The notes under the pieces were generated by a model. It was not told the origin of the DNA. It worked only from the letters and a program-made list of their open reading frames with translations, and searched no databases. A stretch of DNA of 32,887 bases from NCBI GenBank assembly GCA_021811155.1, contig JAJZPO010000029.1, positions 1 through 32,887 of the forward strand, written 5' to 3'. A program made the position numbers and the translations under genes. Position 1 is the stretch's first letter. Each line of letters opens with the position of its first letter. Shown one piece after another: positions 1 to 8,263 of this stretch. Source of the stretch: Bacillota bacterium (GTDB taxonomy: Bacteria; Bacillota; Desulfitobacteriia; Desulfitobacteriales; JAJXUE01).

Positions 1-13
1 AGGGCTGGTTAGC

Positions 14-141
14 CGCAGGGTCGGTTGATATATCCGGAGAGCGCGATTTATTTTTGTCGACCCTTCTTTGCGCGGAGCGTTTGTTAGGAAGGGTCGGCAA
101 AACTACATGAGCGCCGGAGGATATATCAACCGGACCCCAGC
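14..141. repeat. Long nested palindrome (MITE-like or structured RNA)
   Basis: Two nested inverted repeats are seen. The outer arms at 22-35 and 119-132 are perfect 14-bp complements (core GGTTGATATATCC) and similarity continues outward, with small gaps, to about 14 and 141. The inner arms at 52-67 and 87-102 match at 14 of 16 positions, and both mismatches would be G-U pairs in an RNA copied in the + direction. The loop is 68-86. The element lies just past the 3' end of the ftsW-type gene. It has no poly-T tail of a normal terminator. It could be a miniature inverted-repeat element or a structured RNA; the sequence alone does not decide. Confidence 0.55.
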
Positions 142-249
142 AGACCCGGACAGACCCCATGTTTCAGGGCAGAATACCTCGAGATGTTCTCTCGTTCTTA
201 CGCCTGAATCCTGAGTTGTCACGGTTTTTGGGAAGTACGGCTCAAAAGG

Positions 250-1404
250 TTAGGCCTGTTGGGTGGCCATGTTAGACTGGGTCCGCCTGTCCCGCTGCGA
301 GTAACGGGATATATTCAACAATATTCCGACCCCTGCCAAATTCAAGGTTAGGGAACTCCCACCATAACTGATAAAAGGCAATGTCACCCCAGTCACCGGC
401 AGCAAACCGGTTACCACCCCCAAATTAATCAAGGCCTGAAACCCGATCATACAGGTTATGCCCACAGTCAGGTAGCGGGAAAACGGGTCCTTCAAATGCA
501 GCGCCAGGGATAGTCCGCGCCAAACAAACAAGACAAACAGCAAAATCACACCAGTCGTGCCGATCAGACCTAATTCTTCGCCGATAATGGCGAAAATCAT
601 ATCAGTATGGTTTTCGGGCACATGGCCAAATTTCTGCATTCCCCGGCCCAAACCGGTGCCGAACACTCCGCCGGAACCTAAGGCCAACAGAGCATTCACC
701 GTTTGATAACCCTTGCCTTGCGCAAAGGCCCAGGGGTCAATCCAGGGCTCAAGCCGTTCCATCATGTATTGTGTCTTGCTGATCACCGCAGCTATGCCCA
801 CCCCGCCCAAAGCCAAGATCACCATAAAGTGCTTAAAACTCATGCCGGCGGCAAATAACATGCTGACCGCCGTAAAGGCGATGACCAAAGTAGTACCCAA
901 ATCCGGTTGTTTAACCACCAGGATGGCACAAACGCCTAAGGCGCCCAGGGGCAGCAAAATGTCTTTAAAGCTTTTTAATTTCCTGCCGGCAAGGATGGCA
1001 GCCAAAAAGATGGACAAGGCCAGCTTAATGGTTTCAGAGGGCTGCATAGTCAGGGGGCCCAGCTTCAGCCAACGGGCCGATCCCCTTTGGACAAGCCTCA
1101 GCCCGGGCACATAGACCAGCACCAGGGCCAGCAGGCCCAGCAGCATAATCGCCGGCGCATACCTTTTGTACAGCTTGTGGTCCACATTCATCAGCAAAAT
1201 CATGGCGAAAATGCCGATACATGCCCATTCAGCCTGCGCCTTAAGGTATTTAAAGACATCTGTTGTCCCCATATACCCCACCTGATAGCCGACGCTGGAG
1301 CTGAAAACCATGACAATGCCCAGGGAGAGCAGAGCCAGCGTCGTCAGGAGAAGGACGAAATCAGGGGAGCCGACATTGCGCGGGGTTATTATCTTCTTGA
1401 CCAT
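250..1404 (-). CDS. ftsW: FtsW/SpoVE/RodA-family peptidoglycan glycosyltransferase (SEDS)
   Basis: This is a polytopic membrane protein of about 384 residues of the SEDS family, which polymerises lipid II into glycan strands together with a class B penicillin-binding protein. It shows about ten hydrophobic segments, the QPSE motif followed by a basic cytoplasmic stretch, a PENHTDMIFAIIGEELG motif and the PVTGVTLPFISYGGSS signature near the C-terminus. The pattern resembles FtsW and SpoVE more than RodA, but paralogs cannot be separated without a tree. The ATG at 1404 is chosen because a GGGGGGTGG ribosome binding site sits about 10 bases upstream. An in-frame ATG at 1437 has no good site and would deepen the overlap with fni. 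Even so the gene overlaps the 3' end of fni by 16 bases, so translation is probably coupled. No division cluster (mur genes, ftsQ, ftsZ) surrounds it. Confidence 0.9.
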   Translation of the reverse strand: MVKKIITPRNVGSPDFVLLLTTLALLSLGIVMVFSSSVGYQVGYMGTTDVFKYLKAQAEWACIGIFAMILLMNVDHKLYKRYAPAIMLLGLLALVLVYVPGLRLVQRGSARWLKLGPLTMQPSETIKLALSIFLAAILAGRKLKSFKDILLPLGALGVCAILVVKQPDLGTTLVIAFTAVSMLFAAGMSFKHFMVILALGGVGIAAVISKTQYMMERLEPWIDPWAFAQGKGYQTVNALLALGSGGVFGTGLGRGMQKFGHVPENHTDMIFAIIGEELGLIGTTGVILLFVLFVWRGLSLALHLKDPFSRYLTVGITCMIGFQALINLGVVTGLLPVTGVTLPFISYGGSSLTLNLAGVGILLNISRYSQRDRRTQSNMATQQA

Positions 1405-2432
1405 TGCCCTGTTTCCACCCCCCTCTGCCTCAGCCATTCGCCAGTGGAGCCGGCAATCACCAGGGGGACCCGGCGCAGCTCAGGCACAGTGCGGGCGCCC
1501 AGCAGCAGCATCAGGCATCTCAGGCCGGCTTTGAAACTGTCCAGTTCGGCAACCAGGTCGGTATAGGACTGCTGCAGCAGGATTTTCAGCCATAAGCCGG
1601 CTATGCCCACCAGAGAAGCTCCGATAGCCAGGGATTTCACTGCATCCTGTGGCGTGCGCAGGCCTCCTGAAGCAATAATATTGCAGCCTGGACACATGGC
1701 AGTAACCTCCGCCAAACTTGCAGCGCTCGGAATACCCCAGTCTTCAGGCACGGGGGATACTGTTTTGCGACGGTGTTCAATCGAAACAAAGTTGGTCCCG
1801 CCGGCACCGCCTATATCGATCCAGGTAACCCCCAGGCCTTGCAATACCTTGGCCGCCTCACCTGAAACCCCGAATCCCACTTCTTTTACAATCACCGGGA
1901 CAGGACTGGTTTCAACCAGCTTTGCAATGTTTTCCAGCGCCCCGCGGAACTCCCGATCCCCTTCCGCCATGGCAAGTTCCTGGGCAACATTTAAATGAAC
2001 CTGCAGCGCGTTGGCCTCCACCATTTCAACCGCCTGCAGCGCCAAGGCCGGACTGACCATGGCGCCCACATTGGCGATCACCAGGCCTGCCGGATTCTCC
2101 TGCCGCACCACAGCAAAAGACCCTGCCAATTCAGGGTCAAGTAAAGCTCCCGTTTGGGAGCCCACTGCCATGCCTACCCCGGCGGCACAGGCAGCCCGCG
2201 CCAGCAGGCGGTTGATTTCCAATACACCCGGATTGCCCCCGGTGATGGCGTTGATCAATAGCGGGGCCTCCAGGGAACGCTCGAAGACCTGAACATGCAG
2301 TTCGACATCTTCCAGATTCAGCTCCGGTATGGCGTTATGAACCAGCCTAATATCAGACAAGCCGGTAGGCAGAGGCCCATCGGCAAGTTCAAGCGCATAT
2401 TTAATATGTTCCAGCTTGCGGGATTGACGCAT
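1389..2432 (-). CDS. fni: Type 2 isopentenyl-diphosphate delta-isomerase (FMN/NADPH)
   Basis: This enzyme interconverts isopentenyl and dimethylallyl diphosphate using reduced FMN. The 347 residues match the usual size of the family. Visible features are the N-terminal RKLEHIKYAL segment, NAITGGNPGVLEIN near residue 60, GMAVGSQ near 91, the QVHLNVAQE segment with the catalytic Gln region, VPVIVKEVGFGVSGE, the DIGGAGGTNF phosphate/flavin loop, and IIASGGLRTPQDAVKSLAIGAS at the FMN phosphate site. A GAGGT ribosome binding site precedes the ATG. With the MEP-pathway gene ispH nearby, this isomerase is formally dispensable but common in Clostridia, where it balances the two products of IspH. The product would feed undecaprenyl phosphate and hence the lipid II used by the overlapping SEDS gene, a plausible functional link (inference). 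Confidence 0.93.
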   Translation of the reverse strand: MRQSRKLEHIKYALELADGPLPTGLSDIRLVHNAIPELNLEDVELHVQVFERSLEAPLLINAITGGNPGVLEINRLLARAACAAGVGMAVGSQTGALLDPELAGSFAVVRQENPAGLVIANVGAMVSPALALQAVEMVEANALQVHLNVAQELAMAEGDREFRGALENIAKLVETSPVPVIVKEVGFGVSGEAAKVLQGLGVTWIDIGGAGGTNFVSIEHRRKTVSPVPEDWGIPSAASLAEVTAMCPGCNIIASGGLRTPQDAVKSLAIGASLVGIAGLWLKILLQQSYTDLVAELDSFKAGLRCLMLLLGARTVPELRRVPLVIAGSTGEWLRQRGVETGQWSRR

Positions 2433-2462
2433 GGATCTTACCTCAGCTATTGTCTCGCTATC

Positions 2463-2491
2463 AGGATACCATAATCACCCATGCGGTTCAA
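2463..2491 (-). promoter_or_regulatory. Possible SigA promoter for fni-ftsW
   Basis: On the minus strand TTGAAC (2486-2491) is followed after 17 bases by TATCCT (2463-2468), about 30 bases before the fni start codon. The -10 box departs from TATAAT at two positions, so this is a tentative call from spacing and position. Confidence 0.3.
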
Positions 2492-2533
2492 GCAGCCTGC
2501 AACCCTGAAGTCCTGCTCTGGTAATCCCTGGGC

Positions 2534-3781
2534 TCAGGCTGCGGTATCATCATCGATCATCCGCAAAAACGCGTCGACCACCGCCGGATCGAACTGGGAA
2601 CCCCTTCCATCCGCCAGCACTTGTTTGGCCTTTTCAACCGGCACGGCTGAGCGGTAAGGCCGGTCCGTCGTCAGAGCATCATATACGTCTGCAACCGCCA
2701 GGATACGAGAAGACAAGGGGATCTCATCTCCCGATAATCCTTTTGGATAACCCCCTCCGCCAAACCGTTCATGGTGAAAGAGGATTATGTTGGCCGCCTC
2801 TTTCAGCAGGTACACAAACTCCACTATCTGGGAACCCAACTCAGAATGTTTCTTGACCAAAGTGAATTCCCTGTCGTCCAGGGAACCGCGTTTATTCAAA
2901 ATATGTTCCGGGATACCTATTTTGCCGATATCATGCAGGATGGCGGCAGTTTGCAGGAGTTCTAAGTCTGCCGGTGAAATTCCCATCCTGACTCCTATCT
3001 TCACAGCGTAACTGGCAACATTGGAGGCATGTCTGGCGGTATAGCGGTCCTTGGCGTCCAAAGCCGCGAGTAATGCGGATACAGTGCCGGAGCTCGTCTG
3101 GGACAAGTGGGCATTGCTTTCTGCCAGGCGGTTGTCTAAGTCTTCCATGACTTCATCCTTGGTCTCAATTGTAACTGTTGCCCGGCTAATCAGAACATAG
3201 ATGGCTGCCAGCATCAGAAGTGCGCTGGCAGCAATAAAGGCCAAGTTTAACAGGCGCATGTTCCACATCAATTTGTCCCAGGCGCCTGAAGCAAGGGATA
3301 TTTCTACACTGCCCGGATTTCCTGTATGGTCAGTGAACTTGACAGGAGAATATATGGCTAAGCCGTCCTCCTCAAAAGCCGCCAGCCAACTCTTGCTGAT
3401 TTTAGCCAGGCCATCAGTATCATACTTGCCGATATTGGTTTTGTCTGTAGCATACAAGACCTTGCCTGCAGAGTCACAAAGCTCAATGGACCTGATTTGG
3501 TAAGTATTCAAAAACTCAGGGCTAAACTTTGAGTCAAGTTCATTGATCAGTTCAGGCCCGAATCCCTGCGCAAAATCGTCGGAGCTTACATTCTGGTAGA
3601 GCAAAGCTGTCACTACCTGAGCGGTATTACGGCCAAAGGCATCAGAAGTTTGCCGGTCCATGATGCAGGACGATAAATACCCCAAACCCAGCCAAATCAG
3701 GCAGCAAACTACCAGCCAACGCACAGAGCCGGCATTGAGCCAGGTAGATGATCTTTTGGGGGAATGATTGTCAACTAACAT
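2534..3781 (-). CDS. Membrane sensor with HD-GYP domain (putative c-di-GMP phosphodiesterase)
   Basis: The 415-residue protein has an N-terminal membrane segment (about 22-41), an extracytoplasmic region of about 130 residues that looks like a single Cache-type sensor, a second membrane segment (about 176-200), a short linker helix, and a C-terminal HD-GYP domain. Catalytic landmarks are RHASNVASYA, the ILHDIGKIGIPEHIL metal-binding segment near residue 285, the HHERFGGGGYPKGL segment that carries the GYP signature, and the DVYDALTTDRPYR motif. HD-GYP proteins hydrolyse cyclic di-GMP to pGpG or GMP, so it likely senses an outside signal and lowers c-di-GMP. Monocistronic: it is separated by about 175 AT-rich bases from trpS upstream. 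The ATG start has only a modest AAGGTG ribosome binding site. The ligand is unknown. Confidence 0.88.
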   Translation of the reverse strand: MLVDNHSPKRSSTWLNAGSVRWLVVCCLIWLGLGYLSSCIMDRQTSDAFGRNTAQVVTALLYQNVSSDDFAQGFGPELINELDSKFSPEFLNTYQIRSIELCDSAGKVLYATDKTNIGKYDTDGLAKISKSWLAAFEEDGLAIYSPVKFTDHTGNPGSVEISLASGAWDKLMWNMRLLNLAFIAASALLMLAAIYVLISRATVTIETKDEVMEDLDNRLAESNAHLSQTSSGTVSALLAALDAKDRYTARHASNVASYAVKIGVRMGISPADLELLQTAAILHDIGKIGIPEHILNKRGSLDDREFTLVKKHSELGSQIVEFVYLLKEAANIILFHHERFGGGGYPKGLSGDEIPLSSRILAVADVYDALTTDRPYRSAVPVEKAKQVLADGRGSQFDPAVVDAFLRMIDDDTAA

Positions 3782-3955
3782 CAGTTGCTACACCTTGCCG
3801 CTAAAAATATATTTCACAAAGGTTACTTCCTGGTATTATTTCGACGTCATTATTTAAATTCCTACAATTCAATCCTAAAATACTATTCTCTTTATGCAAA
3901 GATTACGAAATATTTTACTGCACTCAGTTAATAATTGCATCTTGCCCCCGGCCGG

Positions 3956-4939
3956 CTAGAAATACTTGAATCCCATCCTTTCCTTGACCAGGTTTAATGT
4001 CCCTTCCGCCACCGCCAGGGCTCTTGCAGCCCCCTCCTCCAAGAACTGCAGCACTTTGCCCGACTCCTGCAGTTCTTGGTAGCGGGACTGGATTCCACCC
4101 AGTTCAGCGTTAAGCAGCCCGGTTAAGTCGCCCTTAAAGCTGCCGTATCCTTTGCCCCGGTAACGTTCTTCAATCTGAAGCATGGTTTCTCCAGACAGAG
4201 AACTGTAAATGGACATCAAGTTGGCGATTCCTGGCTTTTCTTCCGGCGCGTAGCGTACTTCACTGCCCGAGTCCGTAACGGCCCGGGCAATCTTCTTTTG
4301 CACTGTCCTGGCGTCATCAAGCAGGTTGATCCGGTTGTTGGGATTGCTTGCGCTCTTGCTCATCTTCTTGTCGGGGTCGTCCAGGGCCATGACCCTGGCG
4401 CCGATTTCCCCTATGAAAGGTTCAGGTACGCGGAAAGTCTCCCCATGTCGCTGGTTGAAGCGCTGAGCCAAATCCCGGGAAAGTTCCAGGTGCTGCTTTT
4501 GGTCCTGACCCACAGGGACCACGTCAGTCTGGTACAGCAGGATATCGGCAGCCATCAGAGTAGGATAGGTAAACAGGCCGACGCTGACATTTTCCTTCCC
4601 GCCGCTCTTGTCTTTGAACTGGGTCATTCTCCCCAGTTCGCCAAAATAGGTTATGCATTGCAGCATCCAAGCCAGTTCGGCGTGGGCAGGAACAGCGGAT
4701 TGAACGAAGACCGTTGATTTTTGCGGGTCTATGCCTACTGCAAAATAAAGGGTGGCCACTTCCAGAATCTTTTGCCGCAGCAGCTTGGGGTCCTGGGGTA
4801 CAGTGACTGCGTGCAGGTCCACTACACAGAAGAAACAGTCGGCTTCGTCCTGCAGCTTGACAAAGTTGCGGATTGCACCCAGGTAGTTGCCGATGTGAAT
4901 ATCCCCGGTAGGCTGCACACCTGAAAATACTCGGTTCAT
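3956..4939 (-). CDS. trpS: Tryptophanyl-tRNA synthetase
   Basis: This class I aminoacyl-tRNA synthetase charges tRNA-Trp. The protein of about 327 residues has the usual bacterial length. It opens with NRVFSGVQPTGDIHIGNYLG, containing the HIGH-type motif HIGN at residues 15-18, and carries the KMSKS loop in DPDKKMSKSASN near residue 195. The segment PVGQDQKQHLELSRDLAQRFN is also typical of TrpRS. The ATG at 4939 is preferred: AGAGGAG lies 10 bases upstream, whereas an in-frame TTG at 4945 sits only 4 bases after it. The gene follows ispH-rpsA after a terminator-like hairpin, so it may have its own transcript. I see no T-box leader. Confidence 0.96.
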   Translation of the reverse strand: MNRVFSGVQPTGDIHIGNYLGAIRNFVKLQDEADCFFCVVDLHAVTVPQDPKLLRQKILEVATLYFAVGIDPQKSTVFVQSAVPAHAELAWMLQCITYFGELGRMTQFKDKSGGKENVSVGLFTYPTLMAADILLYQTDVVPVGQDQKQHLELSRDLAQRFNQRHGETFRVPEPFIGEIGARVMALDDPDKKMSKSASNPNNRINLLDDARTVQKKIARAVTDSGSEVRYAPEEKPGIANLMSIYSSLSGETMLQIEERYRGKGYGSFKGDLTGLLNAELGGIQSRYQELQESGKVLQFLEEGAARALAVAEGTLNLVKERMGFKYF

Positions 4940-4990
4940 TTGCAAATCGCTCCTCTTAAGTATTTTTGGTGGTCGGGAACTCTGAATTCA

Positions 4991-5035
4991 GCTGACAAAG
5001 AGAAACTCCTTGTCCCGAAAAGGGACGAGGAGTTT
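4991..5035 (-). terminator. Likely Rho-independent terminator after ispH-rpsA
   Basis: A 14-bp stem (5003-5016 with 5022-5035, one G-U pair) encloses a 5-base loop. On the minus strand it is followed by CTCTTTGTC, a weak U-tract. It lies 28 bases past the ispH-rpsA stop and 64 bases before the trpS start. It probably ends the upstream transcript; a role as an attenuator for trpS is possible but has no visible antiterminator partner. Confidence 0.6.
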
Positions 5036-5062
5036 CGGGCAAAATCCACTGCCTCAGCCGGT

Positions 5063-7081
5063 CTACTCGGTCTTTTCCCCGGCTGGGTGGCCGAGGGCTT
5101 CACCGATGGTAGCGCCAAGCTCGTCCTGCTGGTTTTGCAGTGCTTGAGCCACTTCCTCCTGTTCTTTGTCCGTTCTTACGTCTTTCAGGCTGAGGCTGAT
5201 TCTTTTGTCCAAAGGCTTGCATTCTGTCACCTTAGCCTGAACACGCTGGCCAATCCTCACAACTTCATCCGGCTTAACCACCCGCTTGTCCGCCAGTTGG
5301 GAAATGTGAATCAGGCCGTCCACACCGTCTTCCAGCTTGACAAAAGCCCCAAAGGGCGCCAGTCTGACCACTGTCCCTTCAACCACGGCGCCAACGGGAT
5401 ACTTCTCGGCGGCGCTTTCCCACGGGCTTGGCTTTATCTGCTTGAGTCCGAGGGAGACTTTCTGATGCTCCCGGTCAAGTTTTAAAATTATTACCTGGAC
5501 CTCGTCGCCTTCGTTGACTATTTCGGACGGATGTTTAACCCTGCTGTAGCTCATGTCGGAAACATGCAGCAAACCGTCCGTCCCTCCTATATCGACGAAA
5601 GCGCCAAAATTTGTCAGGCGGCGTACCGTGCCCTGCACCACCTGTCCTTCCTCCAGTTGGGTCCAGAGGGTTTCCCTGGCGCTTTTTGCTTCTTCCTCCA
5701 GGATAACTTTCTGGGACAGCACTACCTTGTTTTTTTGCCGGTCAAATTCCAGGACCCGCAGGCGTAAATTCTTACCGACAAACTGCCCGAGGTCTTCCAC
5801 AAAACCGCGTTGGATTTGGGACGCGGGTACAAAGCCGCGCATGCCGATGTCCACCAGCAAGCCGCCCTTGACTACTTCAACGACTTTGGCGCTAAGTTCC
5901 CTGCGGCTGTTATAAGCTTCCTCAATGCTGTCAATCACAGCGAATTGGTCAGCCCGGCGTTTGGACAGGACTGGATTGCCTTCCTCGTTTTCCACTCTCA
6001 GAATCATGACATCGACTTCGTCACCTACGCTCAATACTTCACTGGGATGAGCAGGGGTCTTGACCGCCAACTCGTGCAGCGGAATGATTCCTTCCGACTT
6101 GCTATGTATATCGACCAAAACCTCATCGGAGGTTATCCTTACCACTGTGCCCTTGACAACCTGGCCTTTCCGCACATCTTGCAGTGACCGTTCCCAACTG
6201 GCCATATCTTCAAAGTCATTATCCTGCGGATCTTGGGTCTCATTTTCACCGGGAACGTTAATGTCAGACATTCTTCTGAAAACCTCCTCTATTATCCAAT
6301 CTGGCGTGGAAGCCCCGGCAGTAAGTCCTGCCCGCTTTACCCCCACAAACCAGTTTTGTTCCAGGTCGGCTGCATCCTCAACCTGGTAAGTCGGTGTGCC
6401 CGCAGCGGCACACAGTTTTACCAGTTTCATGGTATTAGAGCTTTCCCGTCCTCCGGCCACGATCATAACCTGAACCTGCAAGGCCAGGGCCTGAGCAGCA
6501 TCCTGGCGCTCACTTGTAGCGCTGCAAATCGTGTTATGTTCTAACACGTCCGGATTTTTCCGCCTCAAGGCCTCAACCACCCGCTCAAAGTTCCCCCGGG
6601 GTTGAGTGGTTTGGGCCAGTACAGCCACCGGACCTAAAAAAGGCAGTTCCTCGGCCTCCGCCGGATTCTCAACTACAATTGCCCGCTGATTGGTCCAGCC
6701 AAGAATGCCCTGTACCTCCGGATGGTTGCGGTCACCGACTATCACTACCGTGCGCCCTTGCTGCCCGGATGCTTGGGCCAGGCGCTGGGCCTTCTGTACA
6801 AAGGGGCAAGTGGCATCAACAAGTTCCAGGCCCAACTCTTCAATGCGGCTGTAAATGTCAGGCCCCACTCCATGGGACCTAACAACGACTTTGCCGCTGC
6901 ACTGCCGCAAATCGTCTACCGCCTGCAAACCTGCTTGCTCCAGACGTTCAACAATCTGACGATTATGTATCAGCGGACCGTAACTGGAGGCCGGCCCAGC
7001 TTGAGCTGCCTTGTGCGCCAAATCGATAGCCCGCTTTACTCCAAAACAAAAACCGGCTTTGCGGGCGAGTAATACTTCCAA
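5063..7081 (-). CDS. ispH: Fusion of IspH (HMBPP reductase) and ribosomal protein S1
   Basis: The single reading frame (about 672 residues) joins two proteins. Residues 1-275 are IspH, the 4Fe-4S enzyme that makes IPP and DMAPP from HMBPP in the last MEP step; the three cluster cysteines are C12 (KAGFCFGV), C92 (DATCPFV) and C186 (NTICSAT), with H39 and H120 in the expected places. After an acidic linker (about 276-300) there are four S1 RNA-binding repeats to about residue 635, as in short Firmicute S1 proteins. This fusion is known from several Clostridia. The start is taken as the TTG at 7081, where the protein begins LEVLLARKAGFCFG as in the family and a GGGGG ribosome binding site lies 9 bases upstream; an earlier in-frame start at 7180 would add 33 residues not typical of IspH. 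Confidence 0.93.
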   Translation of the reverse strand: MEVLLARKAGFCFGVKRAIDLAHKAAQAGPASSYGPLIHNRQIVERLEQAGLQAVDDLRQCSGKVVVRSHGVGPDIYSRIEELGLELVDATCPFVQKAQRLAQASGQQGRTVVIVGDRNHPEVQGILGWTNQRAIVVENPAEAEELPFLGPVAVLAQTTQPRGNFERVVEALRRKNPDVLEHNTICSATSERQDAAQALALQVQVMIVAGGRESSNTMKLVKLCAAAGTPTYQVEDAADLEQNWFVGVKRAGLTAGASTPDWIIEEVFRRMSDINVPGENETQDPQDNDFEDMASWERSLQDVRKGQVVKGTVVRITSDEVLVDIHSKSEGIIPLHELAVKTPAHPSEVLSVGDEVDVMILRVENEEGNPVLSKRRADQFAVIDSIEEAYNSRRELSAKVVEVVKGGLLVDIGMRGFVPASQIQRGFVEDLGQFVGKNLRLRVLEFDRQKNKVVLSQKVILEEEAKSARETLWTQLEEGQVVQGTVRRLTNFGAFVDIGGTDGLLHVSDMSYSRVKHPSEIVNEGDEVQVIILKLDREHQKVSLGLKQIKPSPWESAAEKYPVGAVVEGTVVRLAPFGAFVKLEDGVDGLIHISQLADKRVVKPDEVVRIGQRVQAKVTECKPLDKRISLSLKDVRTDKEQEEVAQALQNQQDELGATIGEALGHPAGEKTE

Positions 7082-7214
7082 CCAGCCTAACCCCCTTGTT
7101 AGACTATTGTTTATTGTACCTGGGCTTATTATGCAATTGCCCTGGCATAGTAACTCAATAATTTCGCGCTGCTTCAACACAATTCCTGCAAAGGCTGAGG
7201 AGAAATGTAAGTAA

Positions 7215-7293
7215 GAATTCAGAAGTCAGGAGTCAGAAGTCAGAATGACCCGGGAAATTGTATTCTGTCTCCTGTCTCCTGTCTCCTGAATTC
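7215..7293. repeat. Heptamer-period repeat array forming a quasi-palindrome
   Basis: Left arm 7215-7246 is built of 7-base units of the type TCAGRAG. Right arm 7262-7293 contains three tandem TCTCCTG units. The arms are inverted copies matching at 27 of 32 positions around a 15-base loop. It fills the gap between cmk and ispH-rpsA and is related in sequence and period to arrays at 25718-25745 and 28055-28082. Confidence 0.75.
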
Positions 7294-7307
7294 TGACTCC
7301 TCTAGGG

Positions 7308-7982
7308 TCACTCACTCTTCCCAGTGACCACACCCACAATCTTGTCCACGACCTCTTCGATGCTGAGTCCGTCTGTATCAATCACGGCAGCGTCTGGGGC
7401 AACTATAAGCGGAGCGGTCTCGCGGTTTTCGTCCTGAGTGTCCCGGGCCGTGATCTGAGCCTCCAGTTCCTGCAGGTCCGGATTAAAACCAAGGCTCACC
7501 AACTCCAGCCAGCGGCGTCTGGCACGTTCAGCCAGAGACGCCGTGAGAAAGAACTTGAATTTGGCTTCAGGCAGCACTTGGGTGCCAATGTCACGGCCGT
7601 CCATTATCACTCCGCCCCGGGCAGCCATTGCTTGCTGCAATTCTACCATCCTTTTCCTGACTGCAGGATAGGCGGCCAGCGTAGAAACAGCGCCGGAAAC
7701 AGCCGGTTCACGAATCTTGTCGGTAATGTCCAAACCGTCGCACTCTACTTGCAGGGAACCGTCGGAGGCCCTGATCAAACGAATTTTAGTCGAATGGGCC
7801 AAATTGCCCAGGCTGAGCTCATCCCCCAGGTCTAATCCCTGCTTCAGGGCCTTCCAGGTCAGCGCCCGGTACATGGCGCCGGTATCGATATAGGTTAGTC
7901 CAAGTTCAGCCGCAACTTTGCGGGCTACGGTGCTCTTGCCGGCCCCTGCCGGGCCGTCAATGGCGATATTTAGTGTGCTCAC
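7308..7982 (-). CDS. cmk: Cytidylate kinase
   Basis: The enzyme phosphorylates CMP and dCMP with ATP. The 224 residues are a normal length. It starts MSTLNIAIDGPAGAGKST with the P-loop at residues 10-18, followed by LTYIDTGAMYRALTWKAL, and carries the GGVIMDGRDIGTQVLPEAKFKFFLTA segment with the conserved GRDIGT motif and the RARRRW lid region. The start is a GTG at 7982 with an AAAGGAG ribosome binding site 11 bases upstream. In many Clostridia cmk lies near aroA on one side and ispH-rpsA on the other; here the ispH-rpsA neighbour is kept while aroA is 14 kb away, beyond the cytochrome operon. Confidence 0.95.
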   Translation of the reverse strand: MSTLNIAIDGPAGAGKSTVARKVAAELGLTYIDTGAMYRALTWKALKQGLDLGDELSLGNLAHSTKIRLIRASDGSLQVECDGLDITDKIREPAVSGAVSTLAAYPAVRKRMVELQQAMAARGGVIMDGRDIGTQVLPEAKFKFFLTASLAERARRRWLELVSLGFNPDLQELEAQITARDTQDENRETAPLIVAPDAAVIDTDGLSIEEVVDKIVGVVTGKSE

Positions 7983-8009
7983 TCTGGCTCTTACTCCTTT
8001 GCTGCCCCT

Positions 8010-8018
8010 ATTTTAGCA
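8010..8018 (-). promoter_or_regulatory. Possible extended -10 promoter for cmk
   Basis: The minus strand reads TGC directly followed by TAAAAT (8010-8015), an extended -10 element, about 28 bases before the cmk GTG. No convincing -35 box is at the right distance. The call rests on the extended -10 and its position after a gap with no gene. Confidence 0.35.
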
Positions 8019-8263
8019 CAATTTCCCGGTCTGGCACTAGTATTGGTTAGGCGGCAGAGTGTTTAAACAATGTCAACTACAGCGCCTGCGGCCCCAGGAC
8101 TCTGCCACGCTATGGCGGGTAAGACAAAACGGAGTGCAGAAGCACCCCGCGTGAAAAGCTGAGCGATCAGTTTTACCGGCGCTGCGACCGTTAGTAGTTG
8201 ATGACAGGCCGGACATTCCGCAGGAAGGCGCAAGGATCCAGATACTTCGTGCTGCCTGAACCA
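8019..8263. other. Gap without a supported gene between the radical SAM gene and cmk
   Basis: About 245 bases hold no convincing coding region; a 63-codon minus-strand frame at 8073-8264 has no family resemblance and no ribosome binding site. An 8-bp inverted repeat, GGCAGAGT at 8053-8060 and ACTCTGCC at 8099-8106, encloses a 38-base loop. No terminator with a T-run was found for the cytochrome operon, although one would be expected here. Confidence 0.4.

Noticed and set aside
4940-5062. T-box leader for trpS
   Set aside because: A terminator-like hairpin is present, but the gap is only about 120 bases and shows no T-box consensus or stem I; it is better read as the end of the ispH-rpsA transcript.
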